In this document: positions 1 through 8,674 of the stretch, piece by piece
Position numbering within the stretch: the stretch's first letter is position 1
Layout: each line of letters starts with the position of its first letter
Position numbers and translations under genes: made by a program
Notes under the pieces: model-generated
The model's database searches: none
Seen by the model: the letters and a program-made list of their open reading frames with translations, nothing else
Told to the model about the DNA's origin: nothing
Source: Marmoricola sp. Leaf446
Lineage (GTDB): Bacteria; Actinomycetota; Actinomycetes; Propionibacteriales; Nocardioidaceae
Direction: 5' to 3'
Assembly (NCBI RefSeq): GCF_001424755.1
Contig: NZ_LMRF01000006.1
Coordinates: forward strand, 219,606 to 283,605
DNA: 64,000 nucleotides

Positions 1-177
1 AAAGCGTTCAGGGAATGTTCAGGAAATCGCGGAGGCGCGACTCGACCCGCTGGTGTCAATGACTCGGCTTCATCATGTCACGCCCCCCAAGGGATCCTGA
101 AAACGGGAGGTGGGGCGCGACGCGACGTGCTATCCGGTGCGTGGGCGTCCGGGGAGACTGCCCGGCCGAGCGGGGTC

Positions 178-738
178 CTACGCCTGGGCGGCGGCCTTCT
201 TCTGCTTCTTGAACGCCCGCACCCGGGCCAGCGAGTCGGCGTCGACGACGTCGGCCACCGAGCGGTGCCCCTCCAACGCGTAGTCCCCCGCGACGTCCTC
301 CCACCCCTCCGGCCGCACGCCGCACTGCTTGGCCAGCAGCGCCACGAAGATGCGCGCCTTCTGCTCGCCGAAGCCCGGCAGCGCCTTCACGCGACGGAGC
401 AGCTCGCGGGCGTCGGCGGCCTCGTTCCACAGCCGGGCGGTGTCGCCGTCGTACTCCGAGACGACGATGCGGGCGACGTCCTGGATCTTGCCGGCCATCG
501 ACCCGGGGAAGCGGTGCACCGCGGGCGGCTCGGCGACCATGCCGGCGAACTGCTCGGGGTCGGCAGCGGCCACCTCGGCCGGCTCCAGCGACCCGAAGCG
601 CTCCAGCACCGTGGCCGGACCGGCGAAGGCCCGCTCCATCGGGAACTGCTGGTCGAGCAGCATGCCGGTGAGCAGCGCGAAGGGACTGTCCTCGAGCACC
701 TGGTCGGCGTGGTCGTCGCCGGTGATGTGGATGGCCAT
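178..738 (-). CDS. HhH-GPD-type base excision DNA repair protein
   Basis: Small (186 aa) helix-hairpin-helix/GPD-family protein, probably a DNA glycosylase-like base excision repair enzyme. The opening MAIHITGDDHAD, the LLTGMLLDQQFPMERAF segment and the LPGFGEQKARIFVALLAKQ segment (the helix-hairpin-helix, around residues 125-143) fit the short actinobacterial HhH-GPD family. The Lys-rich tail (KKQKK) is seen directly. The reading frame stays open far upstream, but the family starts at MAIHI, so ATG at 738 was chosen; ATG at 747 is possible. The substrate lesion cannot be told. Its upstream neighbour is divergent, so it is probably transcribed alone. Confidence 0.8.
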   Translation of the reverse strand: MAIHITGDDHADQVLEDSPFALLTGMLLDQQFPMERAFAGPATVLERFGSLEPAEVAAADPEQFAGMVAEPPAVHRFPGSMAGKIQDVARIVVSEYDGDTARLWNEAADARELLRRVKALPGFGEQKARIFVALLAKQCGVRPEGWEDVAGDYALEGHRSVADVVDADSLARVRAFKKQKKAAAQA

Positions 739-815
739 GCCCGTCATCCTGCCACCGGCCCGCAGCCTGTGGACGGGCGCCGACACCGACCGCGCGACCG
801 GGGCAGGGTGGGCCG

Positions 816-1298
816 GTGAGCGACCCCTCCCCCGCCGACTCCCCGGCCCTCGCGCTCCCGCGGGCGCTGCTGCGCGCCGAGGCCCGTCGGAGCGTGACCG
901 CGGCCGGGCGCCGCCGGCTGCTGCCCGCGCGCTGCCGGGTCGGTCGACCTGGCGGGCAGGCGGTGGAGCTGCCCGCGGAGGCCGACGCGTCCGACGCCGG
1001 CCTGCTGGCCGACCTGGTGGAGCGGGCGCTCGACGGGCTCGACCACCTCGCCCCGCCACCGGACGCGACCGGCCTCCCGGTGATCGCCTGGGTGGTGCGT
1101 TCGGGCGAGCTCCGGGCCGGCGACACCGACCTCGCCTGGGTGCGCGCGGCGCACAGCGGCTTCGCCCGGCACGGGCTGGTGCTGCCATGCTTCCTGGTCA
1201 TCGGCCGCCACGGCTGGGTCGACCTGCTCCACGAGGCCGGTCACGAGTGGTCCCGGGTGCGGTCCTCCCGGTCCGGCGGCGGGGCCGGACGGACCTAG
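816..1298 (+). CDS. Hypothetical protein, 160 aa
   Basis: No recognised domain. It starts with GTG at 816, preceded by a weak purine-rich stretch (gcaggg). The first half is Arg/Ala-rich. The second half looks like a folded domain: VIAWVVRSGELRAGDTDLAW, then HGLVLPCFLVIGRHGWVDL and a final HEAGHEWSRV. There is no signal peptide or membrane segment. Its TAG stop overlaps the stop of the convergent glutamate-cysteine ligase gene by a few bases. A real gene is favoured because it fills the space between two convincing genes without conflict, but no function can be offered. Confidence 0.55.
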   Translation: MSDPSPADSPALALPRALLRAEARRSVTAAGRRRLLPARCRVGRPGGQAVELPAEADASDAGLLADLVERALDGLDHLAPPPDATGLPVIAWVVRSGELRAGDTDLAWVRAAHSGFARHGLVLPCFLVIGRHGWVDLLHEAGHEWSRVRSSRSGGGAGRT

Positions 1299-2773
1299 GA
1301 GGGCACCGGCCAGGTGTGCACCGGCTCGTTGGCGTGCATCCGCTCGCGGTACTCCAGCAGCGTCAGTCGCAGCGCCTCGTGGCGGTCGGTGCCGGACGCC
1401 TCGTGGGCGGCCACGCGGTCGATCGTCCAGGAGGCGCCGTTGCGCTGGAGCACGCACCGCTGCTCGATGATCCCCAGCAGCCGGTCGGCCTCGTCGCCGT
1501 CGACGCCCCACCGGGTGAGCCCGTCGCGAGCGACGGGCAGCAGCCGGCGCAGCAGCAGCTCGGTGGCCGGCACCTCGCCGACCCCCGGCCAGTAGACGCG
1601 GGCGTCGATGCCGTGCTGGGCGGCGACGTGGAAGTTCTCCTCGGCGGCCGAGAAGGACATCCGCGACCACACCGGCCGGTCGTCCTCGGCCAGGGCCCGC
1701 ACCAGCCCGAAGTAGAGCGCCGCGTTGGCCATGGTGTCCACGACCGTCGGGCCGGCGGCGAGCACGCGGTTCTCGACCCGCAGGTGCGGGACGTCGTCGA
1801 CGACGTCGTACACCGGGCGGTTCCAGCGGTAGATCGTGCCGTTGTGCAGCTTGAGCTCGGCCAGCGATGGCGTGCCGCCCCGCTCGAGGACCTCGACGGG
1901 GTCCTCGTCCTCGGTGATCGGCAGCAGCGCCGGGAAGTAGCGGACGTTCTCCTCGAACAGGTCGAAGATCGAGGTGATCCACCGCTCCCCGAACCACACC
2001 CGGGGGCGCACGCCCTGCTCCTTGAGCTCCTCGCTGCGGGTGTCGGTGGCCTGCTCGAACAGCGGGATCCGGGTCTCGTGCCACAGCTGGCGGCCGAGCA
2101 GGAACGGCGAGTTGGCGCCGACGGCGAGCTGGATGCCGCTGATCACCTGCGAGGCGTTCCAGTAGGCCGCGAAGTCGTCGGGGCTGACCTGGGCGTGCAG
2201 CTGCGTGCTGGTGCACGCCGCCTCCGGCATGATCGAGTCCGAGGTCGTCTGCAGCCGCTCGCGGCCCTGCACGTCGATGACGAGGTCCTCGCCGCGCGCC
2301 GCCAGGATCTGGTCGCTGAGCAGCTTGTAGCGCGGGTTGGGGCTGATCTTCGACGGGCTCAGGTGCCCCGGCTCCAGGGTCGGCAGGATGCCGATCATCA
2401 CCATGTGGGCGTCGACCTCGTTGGCGCGCTCCTCGGCGTGGTTGAGGCTGGAGCGGAGGTCCTGCTCGTACTGCGTCGCGCCGCGGGCGTGCAGCGGTCG
2501 CGGCGGGATGTTGATCTCGAGGTTGAACTGCGCCAGCTCGGTCTGGAAGGCGGGGTCCGCGATGGCCTCCAGCGCCTCGGCCGACTTCAGCGAGGGGCGC
2601 CCCGCGTCGTCGACGAGGTTGAACTCGATCTCCATCCCGGTCATCGGGTCCTCGGCGTCGAAGCGCGACTCGCGCAGCATCCGTGCCAGCACGTCGAGGC
2701 AGCGCCGCACCTTCTCGCGGTGGCGCGTCCGGTCGCCCCGGGTGAACTCCTGAAGGTCGACCTCTTCTCCCAT
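1295..2773 (-). CDS. Glutamate--cysteine ligase-like carboxylate-amine ligase (GCS2 family)
   Basis: 492-aa protein of the GCS2 carboxylate-amine ligase family, which joins the gamma-carboxylate of glutamate to an amine (cysteine in characterised ligases) using ATP. Seen in the sequence: DPMTGMEIEFNLVDDAGRP near residues 42-60, the FNLEINIPPRPL motif near 80-92, and LHNGTIYRWNRPVYD near 310. These are family substrate- and metal-site stretches. Actinobacteria mainly use mycothiol, and no ergothioneine genes (egtBCD) flank it, so the true amine acceptor is uncertain. ATG at 2773 gives a normal family length. It is convergent with the 816-1298 gene. Confidence 0.8.
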   Translation of the reverse strand: MGEEVDLQEFTRGDRTRHREKVRRCLDVLARMLRESRFDAEDPMTGMEIEFNLVDDAGRPSLKSAEALEAIADPAFQTELAQFNLEINIPPRPLHARGATQYEQDLRSSLNHAEERANEVDAHMVMIGILPTLEPGHLSPSKISPNPRYKLLSDQILAARGEDLVIDVQGRERLQTTSDSIMPEAACTSTQLHAQVSPDDFAAYWNASQVISGIQLAVGANSPFLLGRQLWHETRIPLFEQATDTRSEELKEQGVRPRVWFGERWITSIFDLFEENVRYFPALLPITEDEDPVEVLERGGTPSLAELKLHNGTIYRWNRPVYDVVDDVPHLRVENRVLAAGPTVVDTMANAALYFGLVRALAEDDRPVWSRMSFSAAEENFHVAAQHGIDARVYWPGVGEVPATELLLRRLLPVARDGLTRWGVDGDEADRLLGIIEQRCVLQRNGASWTIDRVAAHEASGTDRHEALRLTLLEYRERMHANEPVHTWPVPS

Positions 2774-2814
2774 GCCGCGACCCTAGACGCAACCGGCCCG
2801 GCCCGCCGCCCCGC

Positions 2815-3825
2815 TCAGCCGCGGAACAGCGGCAGCTCCTCGCCGCGGGGCGGGCGCCAGGTCACCGGTGACACGGCTCCGAGCAGCAGCTGGGCGACGG
2901 ACTCGGCGACCGGGTCGTCGGGATCGACCTCCACCGCGCGGTCCACCGCGCACCACGCGAGCGCCCCGTCGCCCGCCTGCCAGGCGGCGAGCGCCAGCAC
3001 CCCGCACGCCCCGGGCAGCAGGCTCTCGGGGCAGCGCCGCACCAGCGCCCGCCACACCTCGACGTGGTGCTGCGCGTTGCTGCGCTCCACCTCGGCGAGG
3101 GCCACGTCGCGCACCTCGGCGACGCCGACCAGGGCGAGCACCCGCCCGGCGTCGGCGGCCGACATCGGCTCGCGGTCGAGCACCGAGCGGCGCAGCCGTC
3201 GTTGCAGCCAGCGCCCCTCGGGCCGCAGCACCGCGCGCACCGGCCGGGTGCTGAGCAGCAGGTCGTCGGCGGCCCGGGTGGCGGCCAGGGTCACCGCCGT
3301 CAGGTCGGCGTCGTCGGAGCCCACCAGGGACGCCGCCACCTCGTCGCGGTCGCGTCGCACCGTGCGGCCCTCGAAGACGTGGCGGGCGGTGAACGGGTGC
3401 GTGCTCAGGTCGTACGCCGTGCCCGGGTCGCCGTCCTCGGGCACCGGGAACCACCGCCCCTCCTCCACCCTCACCACGTCGAGCACGTCGACACCCACGG
3501 CGAGGAGCGCCTCGACCAGCAGCACCGCCTGCGACCGGGCCGCCTCGGCGTCGTCGGTGTGCAGCAGCACGGCGGCGCGACGGGTGCCGTGCTCGACGCA
3601 CGGCGGCAGCAGCGTCGCCGCCACCTCCTGCTGCGAGCCCAGGTCGGTCGGCAGGTCGACGCGGGCGTGGAACCCCGGGCCGCCGTCCCCGAACGTCAGC
3701 AGCACGACGGAGTCGCGGGGGTGGAAGCCCATCACCAGCGGCGCCATCACGACCAGGTCGGTGGTCGAGCGGGCGACGTACGGCGCGGGGTCGGGGCGGG
3801 CGGCGGGCTCGTGAGAGGTCGTCAT
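2815..3825 (-). CDS. DUF4192 domain-containing protein
   Basis: 336-aa cytoplasmic protein of the actinobacterial DUF4192 family, function unknown. The family hallmark is visible near residues 27-46: LVVMAPLVMGFHPRDSVVLL. The C-terminal part (LALAAWQAGDGALAWCAVDRA and following) resembles the helical, TPR-like tail of this family. ATG at 3825 was chosen because it starts just before the conserved N-terminus; the frame continues upstream only with low-complexity sequence. It is divergent from dinB, with 116 bp between the starts. Confidence 0.8.
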   Translation of the reverse strand: MTTSHEPAARPDPAPYVARSTTDLVVMAPLVMGFHPRDSVVLLTFGDGGPGFHARVDLPTDLGSQQEVAATLLPPCVEHGTRRAAVLLHTDDAEAARSQAVLLVEALLAVGVDVLDVVRVEEGRWFPVPEDGDPGTAYDLSTHPFTARHVFEGRTVRRDRDEVAASLVGSDDADLTAVTLAATRAADDLLLSTRPVRAVLRPEGRWLQRRLRRSVLDREPMSAADAGRVLALVGVAEVRDVALAEVERSNAQHHVEVWRALVRRCPESLLPGACGVLALAAWQAGDGALAWCAVDRAVEVDPDDPVAESVAQLLLGAVSPVTWRPPRGEELPLFRG

Positions 3826-3941
3826 GGCCGCGACCCTCGCCCCGGCGGGGGCCTCGTGGGGCCCCGTGCCGCGGCCTGTGGACGACGGGCTCGGCCGGAC
3901 GGCCTGTGGAGGCGGGGTGGCGCGTGCGACGATCGCTGACT

Positions 3942-5309
3942 GTGCGTGCCGAGCCGACGATCCTGCACCTGGATCTCGACGCGTTCTACGCCGCGGTGGA
4001 GCAGCGCGACAAGCCCTCGCTACGGGGCAAGCCGGTCGTCGTGGGGGGCACCGGCGGCCGCGGTGTCGTCGCCACCGCGTCCTACGAGGCACGTGCCTTC
4101 GGCGTCGGTTCGGCCATGTCGACCGCCGAGGCGCGCCGGCGGTGCCCCAACGCGGCCTTCCTCGGGGGCCGGTTCGACGCCTACCGCGAGGCGAGCACCG
4201 CGGTGATGCGCGCGCTCCGCGAGGTCAGCCCGGTGGTGGAGCCGCTGTCCCTCGACGAGGCCTACGTCGACCTCGAGGCCGCCGACCTGCCCGACCGGTC
4301 CGTGGCCTCGGTCAGCGCCCTGGCGCGGACGCTGCGGGCCCGGGTCGCGGAGGTCACCGGCGGGCTGACCGCCTCGGTCGGCATCGGCACCTCCAAGCTC
4401 GTCGCCAAGATCGCCTCCGACCTCGACAAGCCCGACGGGCTGGTGGTCGTGCCCCCGGGCCTGGAGCGCGACGTGCTGCGGCCGATGCAGGTGGTGGTCA
4501 TCCCCGGCGTGGGGCCGGCCACCGCCGAGCGGCTGCGCCGGGCCGGGGTCCACACCGTCGAGGACCTCGAGCAGCTCTCCGCCGAGGAGCTGGTGAGCCT
4601 GCTCGGCCGGGCCCACGGCGCCGCGCTCCACGCCATGGCGCGGGCCGAGGACCCGCGTCCGGTCGAGCACACCCGGGAAGCCAAGTCGATCAGCGTCGAG
4701 GACACCTACGACACCGACCACGTCGACCCGCGGCTGATCTCGGCGCTGCTCGACCGGCAGTCGGCCAAGGTCACCGAGCGGCTGCGCAAGGCGCGGCTGT
4801 CGGGGCGGACGGTCTCGATCAAGGTGCGGCTGCACGACTTCTCCACCGTCAGCCGGTCCGCCACGCTCGCGGGTCCCAGCGACGACGGCCGGGTCATCGC
4901 CCGGGTGGCCCGCCAGCTGCTGCGCGAGCTGGACACCTCGGCCGGCGTACGCCTGCTCGGGGTGGGGGTCTCCGGGCTCGCCGACTGGATCCAGGAGGAC
5001 CTGTTCGCCGACGAGGAGCAGACCCCGGTCGAGGTCGATCCCGACACCCAGGCGGCGCTGGACGCCGCCTCGCGCGGCCGCGGCTGGTGGCCCGGCATGG
5101 ACGTCGAGCACGACGACCACGGCCGCGGCTGGGTGTGGGGCGCCGGGCGCGGGGTGGTCACGGTCCGCTTCGAGACCGCGGCCACCGGTCCGGGCCGGGT
5201 GCTGAGCCTCAAGGCCGACGACCCGGCGCTCCGGGCCCACGTGCGACCGCCGCCCGACGACCCCGCGCACGACCCGGCGGACGTCGCGCCCGACGTCACG
5301 GACGGGTGA
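3942..5309 (+). CDS. dinB: DNA polymerase IV (Y-family translesion polymerase)
   Basis: 455-aa Y-family polymerase that copies damaged templates. The catalytic core is clear: LDLDAFYAAVEQRD at residues 7-20 (first metal Asp), YEARAFGV, and SLDEAYVDLE (catalytic Asp-Glu). A helix-hairpin-helix thumb (VIPGVGPATAERLRR) and little-finger domain follow. QEDLF at 351-355 matches the beta-clamp binding motif. A C-terminal extension of about 100 residues with GRGWWPGMDV and a VTVRFET stretch is typical of actinobacterial DinB. GTG at 3942 was chosen because it lies just before ILHLDLD. No LexA box of the GAAC-N4-GTTC type is visible upstream. The 3' end overlaps the convergent pxpC gene by 14 bp. Confidence 0.93.
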   Translation: MRAEPTILHLDLDAFYAAVEQRDKPSLRGKPVVVGGTGGRGVVATASYEARAFGVGSAMSTAEARRRCPNAAFLGGRFDAYREASTAVMRALREVSPVVEPLSLDEAYVDLEAADLPDRSVASVSALARTLRARVAEVTGGLTASVGIGTSKLVAKIASDLDKPDGLVVVPPGLERDVLRPMQVVVIPGVGPATAERLRRAGVHTVEDLEQLSAEELVSLLGRAHGAALHAMARAEDPRPVEHTREAKSISVEDTYDTDHVDPRLISALLDRQSAKVTERLRKARLSGRTVSIKVRLHDFSTVSRSATLAGPSDDGRVIARVARQLLRELDTSAGVRLLGVGVSGLADWIQEDLFADEEQTPVEVDPDTQAALDAASRGRGWWPGMDVEHDDHGRGWVWGAGRGVVTVRFETAATGPGRVLSLKADDPALRAHVRPPPDDPAHDPADVAPDVTDG

Positions 5310-6168
5310 GCCGGAACCGGACCTCGTCGCCGGGCGCGAGCTGGGCGCACCGGGCCACCGAGGCCGCGTCGAGCACCCCGACCACGGGGTAGCCGCCCGT
5401 CGTGGGGTGGTCGGCGAGGAACACCACCGGCTGCCCCCCGGGCGGCACCTGCACGGCGCCGAGCACCATGCCCTCGCTGGGCAGCTCCTGCCGCCGGGCC
5501 CACGTCAGGGCCGGCCCCTCGAGGCGCAGCCCGACGCGGTTGGAGGCGCTGCTCACGACGTACGCCGCCCGGCCGAGCGTCTCCAGGGCGGCAGCGTCGA
5601 GCCAGTCCTCGCGCGGTCCCACCGCCAGCTCGAGCGGGTCGCCCACCCGCGGCGGGACGGCCACGCCCACGGGCCGCGGCGCGCCGGGACGCTCCCCCAC
5701 GGGCAGCTCGTCGCCCTCCTCGACCCGGGGCGGCCCCAGCCCCGAGAGCAGGTCGGAGGAGCGCGAGCCCAGCACCGGCTCGACCGCCACCCCACCGGCG
5801 ACCGCGAGGTAGGCCCGCAGGCCCACCACGACCCGCCCCAGCTCGACGACCGCGCCGCGCGGGACCGCGACGGCGTCGCCCCAGTCGCGCGGTCGCCCGT
5901 CGACCACGAGCGGGACCTGCGCCCCGGTGACCGCGACCGTGGTGGCCGCGCCGACGCGCACCCGCAGGCCGCCGCCCAGGCACTCCAGCGTCGCGGCGGC
6001 CTCGTCGTTGCCGACCAGGCGGTTGGCCAGGCGGTGCGCGGGCAGGTCGAGCGCACCCGACCGCGGCACCCCGAGGTGGGCGTGGCCGACGCGACCCAGG
6101 TCGGTGACCAGCACCAGGCCGGCCAGCCGCTCGACCGTGAGCGAGGGGTCGGCGCCCGGCCTAGGCAC
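5296..6168 (-). CDS. pxpC: 5-oxoprolinase subunit C / biotin-dependent carboxyltransferase family
   Basis: 290-aa protein of the allophanate hydrolase subunit 2 / PxpC family. With PxpA and PxpB it opens 5-oxoproline (pyroglutamate) to glutamate using ATP, removing a damage product of glutamine and glutamate. Visible motifs are [18 protein letters not shown] near the N-terminus, [17 protein letters not shown], the central [12 protein letters not shown], and [16 protein letters not shown] near the C-terminus. GTG at 6168 overlaps the end of pxpB by 8 bp, which fits translational coupling. It is the last gene of the leftward pxpA-pxpB-pxpC operon. Confidence 0.88.
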   Translation of the reverse strand: MPRPGADPSLTVERLAGLVLVTDLGRVGHAHLGVPRSGALDLPAHRLANRLVGNDEAAATLECLGGGLRVRVGAATTVAVTGAQVPLVVDGRPRDWGDAVAVPRGAVVELGRVVVGLRAYLAVAGGVAVEPVLGSRSSDLLSGLGPPRVEEGDELPVGERPGAPRPVGVAVPPRVGDPLELAVGPREDWLDAAALETLGRAAYVVSSASNRVGLRLEGPALTWARRQELPSEGMVLGAVQVPPGGQPVVFLADHPTTGGYPVVGVLDAASVARCAQLAPGDEVRFRLTRP

Positions 6169-6781
6169 GGGTGAACCTGACCGCCGTGCCGGGGCGCAGC
6201 AGCGCGGGCTCGGCCGACGTCGGGTCCCACAGCGTCGCCCGCGTGGTGCCGAGCAGCTGCCAGCCGCCCGGCGACTCCCGCGGGTAGACGCCGCAGAACT
6301 CGCCCGCCAGGCCCACCGCTCCGGCCGGGACCCGGGTCCGGGGCTCGTCACGCCGGGGCACGTGCAGCACCTCCGGCAGGCCCGCGAGGTAGGCGAACCC
6401 CGGCGCGAACCCGCAGAAGGCGACCCGCAGCTCGGCCCCCTGGTGCAGCTCGACCACCTCCGAGGTCGACAGCCCGGTCAGCCGCGCCACCTCGTCGAGG
6501 TCGGCACCGTCGTAGGTCACCGCCAGCTCGACCGCCCGCTCCTGCTCCGCGCCGAGCTCGACGTCGGCCCATGCGGCCAGGTCCGCGAGGACCGCCTCAC
6601 GGTCGACAACCCCGTCGAGCAGCACCGTCGCAGCACCCGGCACGACCTCGTCGCACACCAGCAGCCCGGCCTCGCGACGTGCCCGCGCGGCGGCGGCGGT
6701 GGCGCGGACCTGCTCCGGCCCGGCGCACTCGAGCAGCAGGGCGTCGCGGCCGACCCGCAGCGGTGTCGGGAGCCCGGTCAC
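6161..6781 (-). CDS. pxpB: 5-oxoprolinase subunit B (KipI-like)
   Basis: 206-aa member of the allophanate hydrolase subunit 1 / KipI family, the second subunit of ATP-dependent 5-oxoprolinase. The family signature [17 protein letters not shown] is visible near residues 121-137, followed by [17 protein letters not shown] and [14 protein letters not shown] at 6781 forms a GTGA overlap with the pxpA stop, so the start is well fixed. Length is normal. The KipI name in Bacillus refers to a kinase-inhibitor role, but with pxpA and pxpC adjacent the oxoprolinase role is favoured. Confidence 0.9.
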   Translation of the reverse strand: MTGLPTPLRVGRDALLLECAGPEQVRATAAAARARREAGLLVCDEVVPGAATVLLDGVVDREAVLADLAAWADVELGAEQERAVELAVTYDGADLDEVARLTGLSTSEVVELHQGAELRVAFCGFAPGFAYLAGLPEVLHVPRRDEPRTRVPAGAVGLAGEFCGVYPRESPGGWQLLGTTRATLWDPTSAEPALLRPGTAVRFTRA

Positions 6782-7497
6782 GGCGCCGTCCACGGGCGGA
6801 CGCGGACGCCTGCCGCGGCCAGCGCCTCCCGCACCGCACGGGCGGCCGCCACGGCGCCGGGAGAGTCGCCGTGGACGCACAGCGAGGCGACCGCGCGCTC
6901 GCCCCCGGCTCCGGACAGGGCCACCGCGTGGGCGGCCACCGCGTCGGCACCCTCGACCAGGGCACCCGGCTGGTCGCGGGGCACCAGCCGGCCCTCCGGC
7001 GTGTAGCCGCGGTCGGGGAACCCCTCGGGCACCGCGACCCGGCCGACGGCCCGGGCCTGACGCAGCACCGCCGAGCCGGGCAGGCCCAGCACGGGCAGCT
7101 CACCGCTGCCGGCCAGCACGGCCGCGGCCTGCTCCTCGTCGTCGACGACCCGGTTGTAGAGCGCCCCGTGCGGCTTGACGTACGCCACCTCGGTCCCGGC
7201 CGCGCGGGCCAGCCCCGACAGCACGCCGACCTGCTCCTCGACCCACCCGCGCAGCACCTCGGAGGCGACGTCGAGGCGGAGGCGGCCGAAGTGCTCGCGG
7301 TCGTCGTAGGAGACCTGGGCCCCCACCACCACGCCACGCTGCGCCGCGCCCTCGCAGACCGCGCGCATCGTGGGCACGTCGCCGGCGTGGAAGCCGCACG
7401 CCACGTTGGCGCTGGTGACCACGGCGAGCAGTCCCTCGTCGTCGGTGACCCCCTCGCCGAGGTCGGCGTTCAGGTCGACGTCCCGCAGCCAGCGCAC
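6778..7497 (-). CDS. pxpA: 5-oxoprolinase subunit A (LamB/YcsF family)
   Basis: 239-aa LamB/YcsF protein, the first gene of the pxpABC oxoprolinase operon. The family motifs are clear: [11 protein letters not shown] at the N-terminus, [10 protein letters not shown] near residues 30-39, [18 protein letters not shown], and [10 protein letters not shown] near 105-114. GTG at 7497 places the start just before the conserved DLNADLGEG; an upstream in-frame start at 7533 would add only unconserved residues. A GGAGGG stretch lies 13 bases upstream, a little far. The 223-bp gap to the divergent sigma factor gene presumably holds both promoters. Confidence 0.9.
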   Translation of the reverse strand: MRWLRDVDLNADLGEGVTDDEGLLAVVTSANVACGFHAGDVPTMRAVCEGAAQRGVVVGAQVSYDDREHFGRLRLDVASEVLRGWVEEQVGVLSGLARAAGTEVAYVKPHGALYNRVVDDEEQAAAVLAGSGELPVLGLPGSAVLRQARAVGRVAVPEGFPDRGYTPEGRLVPRDQPGALVEGADAVAAHAVALSGAGGERAVASLCVHGDSPGAVAAARAVREALAAAGVRVRPWTAP

Positions 7498-7536
7498 GGG
7501 GCCAGTCTGCCCTCCGCGCCACGGCGGGAACACGTC

Positions 7537-7558
7537 ACTGAGAAGTGACTGAGAAGTC
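7537..7558. repeat. 11-bp tandem repeat in the pxpA/sigma-factor intergenic region
   Basis: ACTGAGAAGTG followed immediately by ACTGAGAAGTC, two tandem 11-bp units differing only at the last base. They lie about 40 bp upstream of the pxpA start and 160 bp upstream of the divergent sigma factor. Directly repeated units in a divergent promoter region can bind a regulator, but nothing identifies one here. Confidence 0.4.
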
Positions 7559-7638
7559 GACTGGACCGCAACTCCCCGGGGTACCCGAGCGTCTGTAGCA
7601 CCGAGGGGTCAGGACGAGGCCCCAACCCGACTCCGGTG

Positions 7639-7664
7639 GGAATCGCACCCCCTCCCCCGACGTT
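7639..7664 (+). promoter_or_regulatory. SigH/SigR-type ECF sigma promoter upstream of the group II sigma gene
   Basis: GGAAT at 7639-7643 and GTT at 7662-7664 are separated by exactly 18 bases. This matches the GGAAT-N18/19-GTT consensus of actinobacterial SigH/SigR-type (oxidative and thiol stress) and related ECF sigma factors. Transcription would start near 7671, about 50 bases before the ATG at 7721. In M. tuberculosis sigB is known to be transcribed by ECF sigma factors, which makes this match more credible. Confidence 0.6.
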
Positions 7665-7720
7665 GGACAGCACAGGGCCGGCAACGCCGTCCCGCCTGTA
7701 GGAAGGGAAGCGAGTCCCAG

Positions 7721-8674
7721 ATGACGACCACCAGCATCCGCAACGACCGTGAGATCGAGGGCCGCGACAGCGTCGGGCTCTACCTGGACGAGATCGCACG
7801 GACCCCCCTGCTCGACGCCGCGACCGAGGTCGAGCTGTCCAAGACCATCGAGGCCGGGCTGTTCGCGGCCAAGCTCCTCGAGGAGGGCCGCATCGGCCGA
7901 CGCAAGGGCGGTGCCCCCAAGACGGCCAACGAGGCCGAGCTCCGCTGGATCATGGAGGAGGGCGAGCGCGCCATGCAGCGCTTCATCAACGCCAACCTCC
8001 GCCTGGTGGTCTCGATCGCCCGCAAGTACGGCCGCAGCCAGATGCCGATGCTCGACCTGATCCAGGAGGGCAACACCGGCCTGATCCGTGCGGTCGAGAA
8101 GTTCGACTACGCCAAGGGCTACAAGTTCTCCACCTACGCCACCTGGTGGGTGCGGCAGGCCATCACCCGCGGCATCGCCCAGCAGGCCCGCGTCGTGCGG
8201 CTCCCCGTCCACGTGGTCGAGGAGCTCAACCAGGTCGGCTCGGCCCGCCGCACGCTCGAGCGTCAGCTCGGCCGCGACCCCGAGCCCGAGGAGATCGCTG
8301 CCGAACTCGACATGGACCTCGACCGGGTCCTCGACCTGATGTCGTGGGGTCGTGACCACGTCAGCCTCGACACCCCGGTCGACGAGGACGGCGACACCTC
8401 GCTGGGCGACCTGATCGCCCAGGAGAGCGCCCCGGGTCCTGACCTGACCGTCCTCGACACCGAGTCGCGCGACCGGCTCAGCAACCTCGTCGGGCTGCTC
8501 GACGACCGGTCGGCAGACATCGTGCGTTCGCGCTACGGCCTGGTCGACGGCCGGCAGCACAAGCTGGCCGACATCGGAGCCCGTCACGGCATCTCGGCCG
8601 AGCGCGTGCGTCAGCTCGAGCGCGAGGCGATCACCAAGCTCCGCAAGATCGCCGACCCCGACCTGGCCGCCTAG
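7721..8674 (+). CDS. RNA polymerase sigma-70 family factor, group II (SigB/HrdB-like)
   Basis: 317-aa primary-like (group II) sigma factor. Visible in order: region 1.2 (DSVGLYLDEIARTPLLD, residues 17-33), region 2 with LRLVVSIARKYGR, LDLIQEGNTGLIRAVEKFDY and FSTYATWWVRQAI, region 3 (VVRLPVHVVEELNQV), and region 4 ending in HGISAERVRQLEREAITKLR. It lacks the long acidic N-terminal region 1.1 of the housekeeping RpoD/HrdB and matches the size of mycobacterial SigB (about 320 aa). AGGAAGGGAAGCG upstream gives a good ribosome site for the ATG. An ECF-type promoter match lies upstream. It is convergent with coaE, overlapping by 4 bp. Confidence 0.9.
   Translation: MTTTSIRNDREIEGRDSVGLYLDEIARTPLLDAATEVELSKTIEAGLFAAKLLEEGRIGRRKGGAPKTANEAELRWIMEEGERAMQRFINANLRLVVSIARKYGRSQMPMLDLIQEGNTGLIRAVEKFDYAKGYKFSTYATWWVRQAITRGIAQQARVVRLPVHVVEELNQVGSARRTLERQLGRDPEPEEIAAELDMDLDRVLDLMSWGRDHVSLDTPVDEDGDTSLGDLIAQESAPGPDLTVLDTESRDRLSNLVGLLDDRSADIVRSRYGLVDGRQHKLADIGARHGISAERVRQLEREAITKLRKIADPDLAA

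Noticed and set aside
1-177. Gene at the left edge
   Set aside because: Frames here are continuations of shadows; no start, ribosome site or conserved stretch could be supported.
329-3814. 1161-codon plus-strand frame over the first four genes
   Set aside because: Runs through the ligase and DUF4192 genes in antisense; no recognisable protein.
3826-3941. LexA (SOS) box for dinB
   Set aside because: No GAAC-N4-GTTC-like site was found in the region upstream of dinB.
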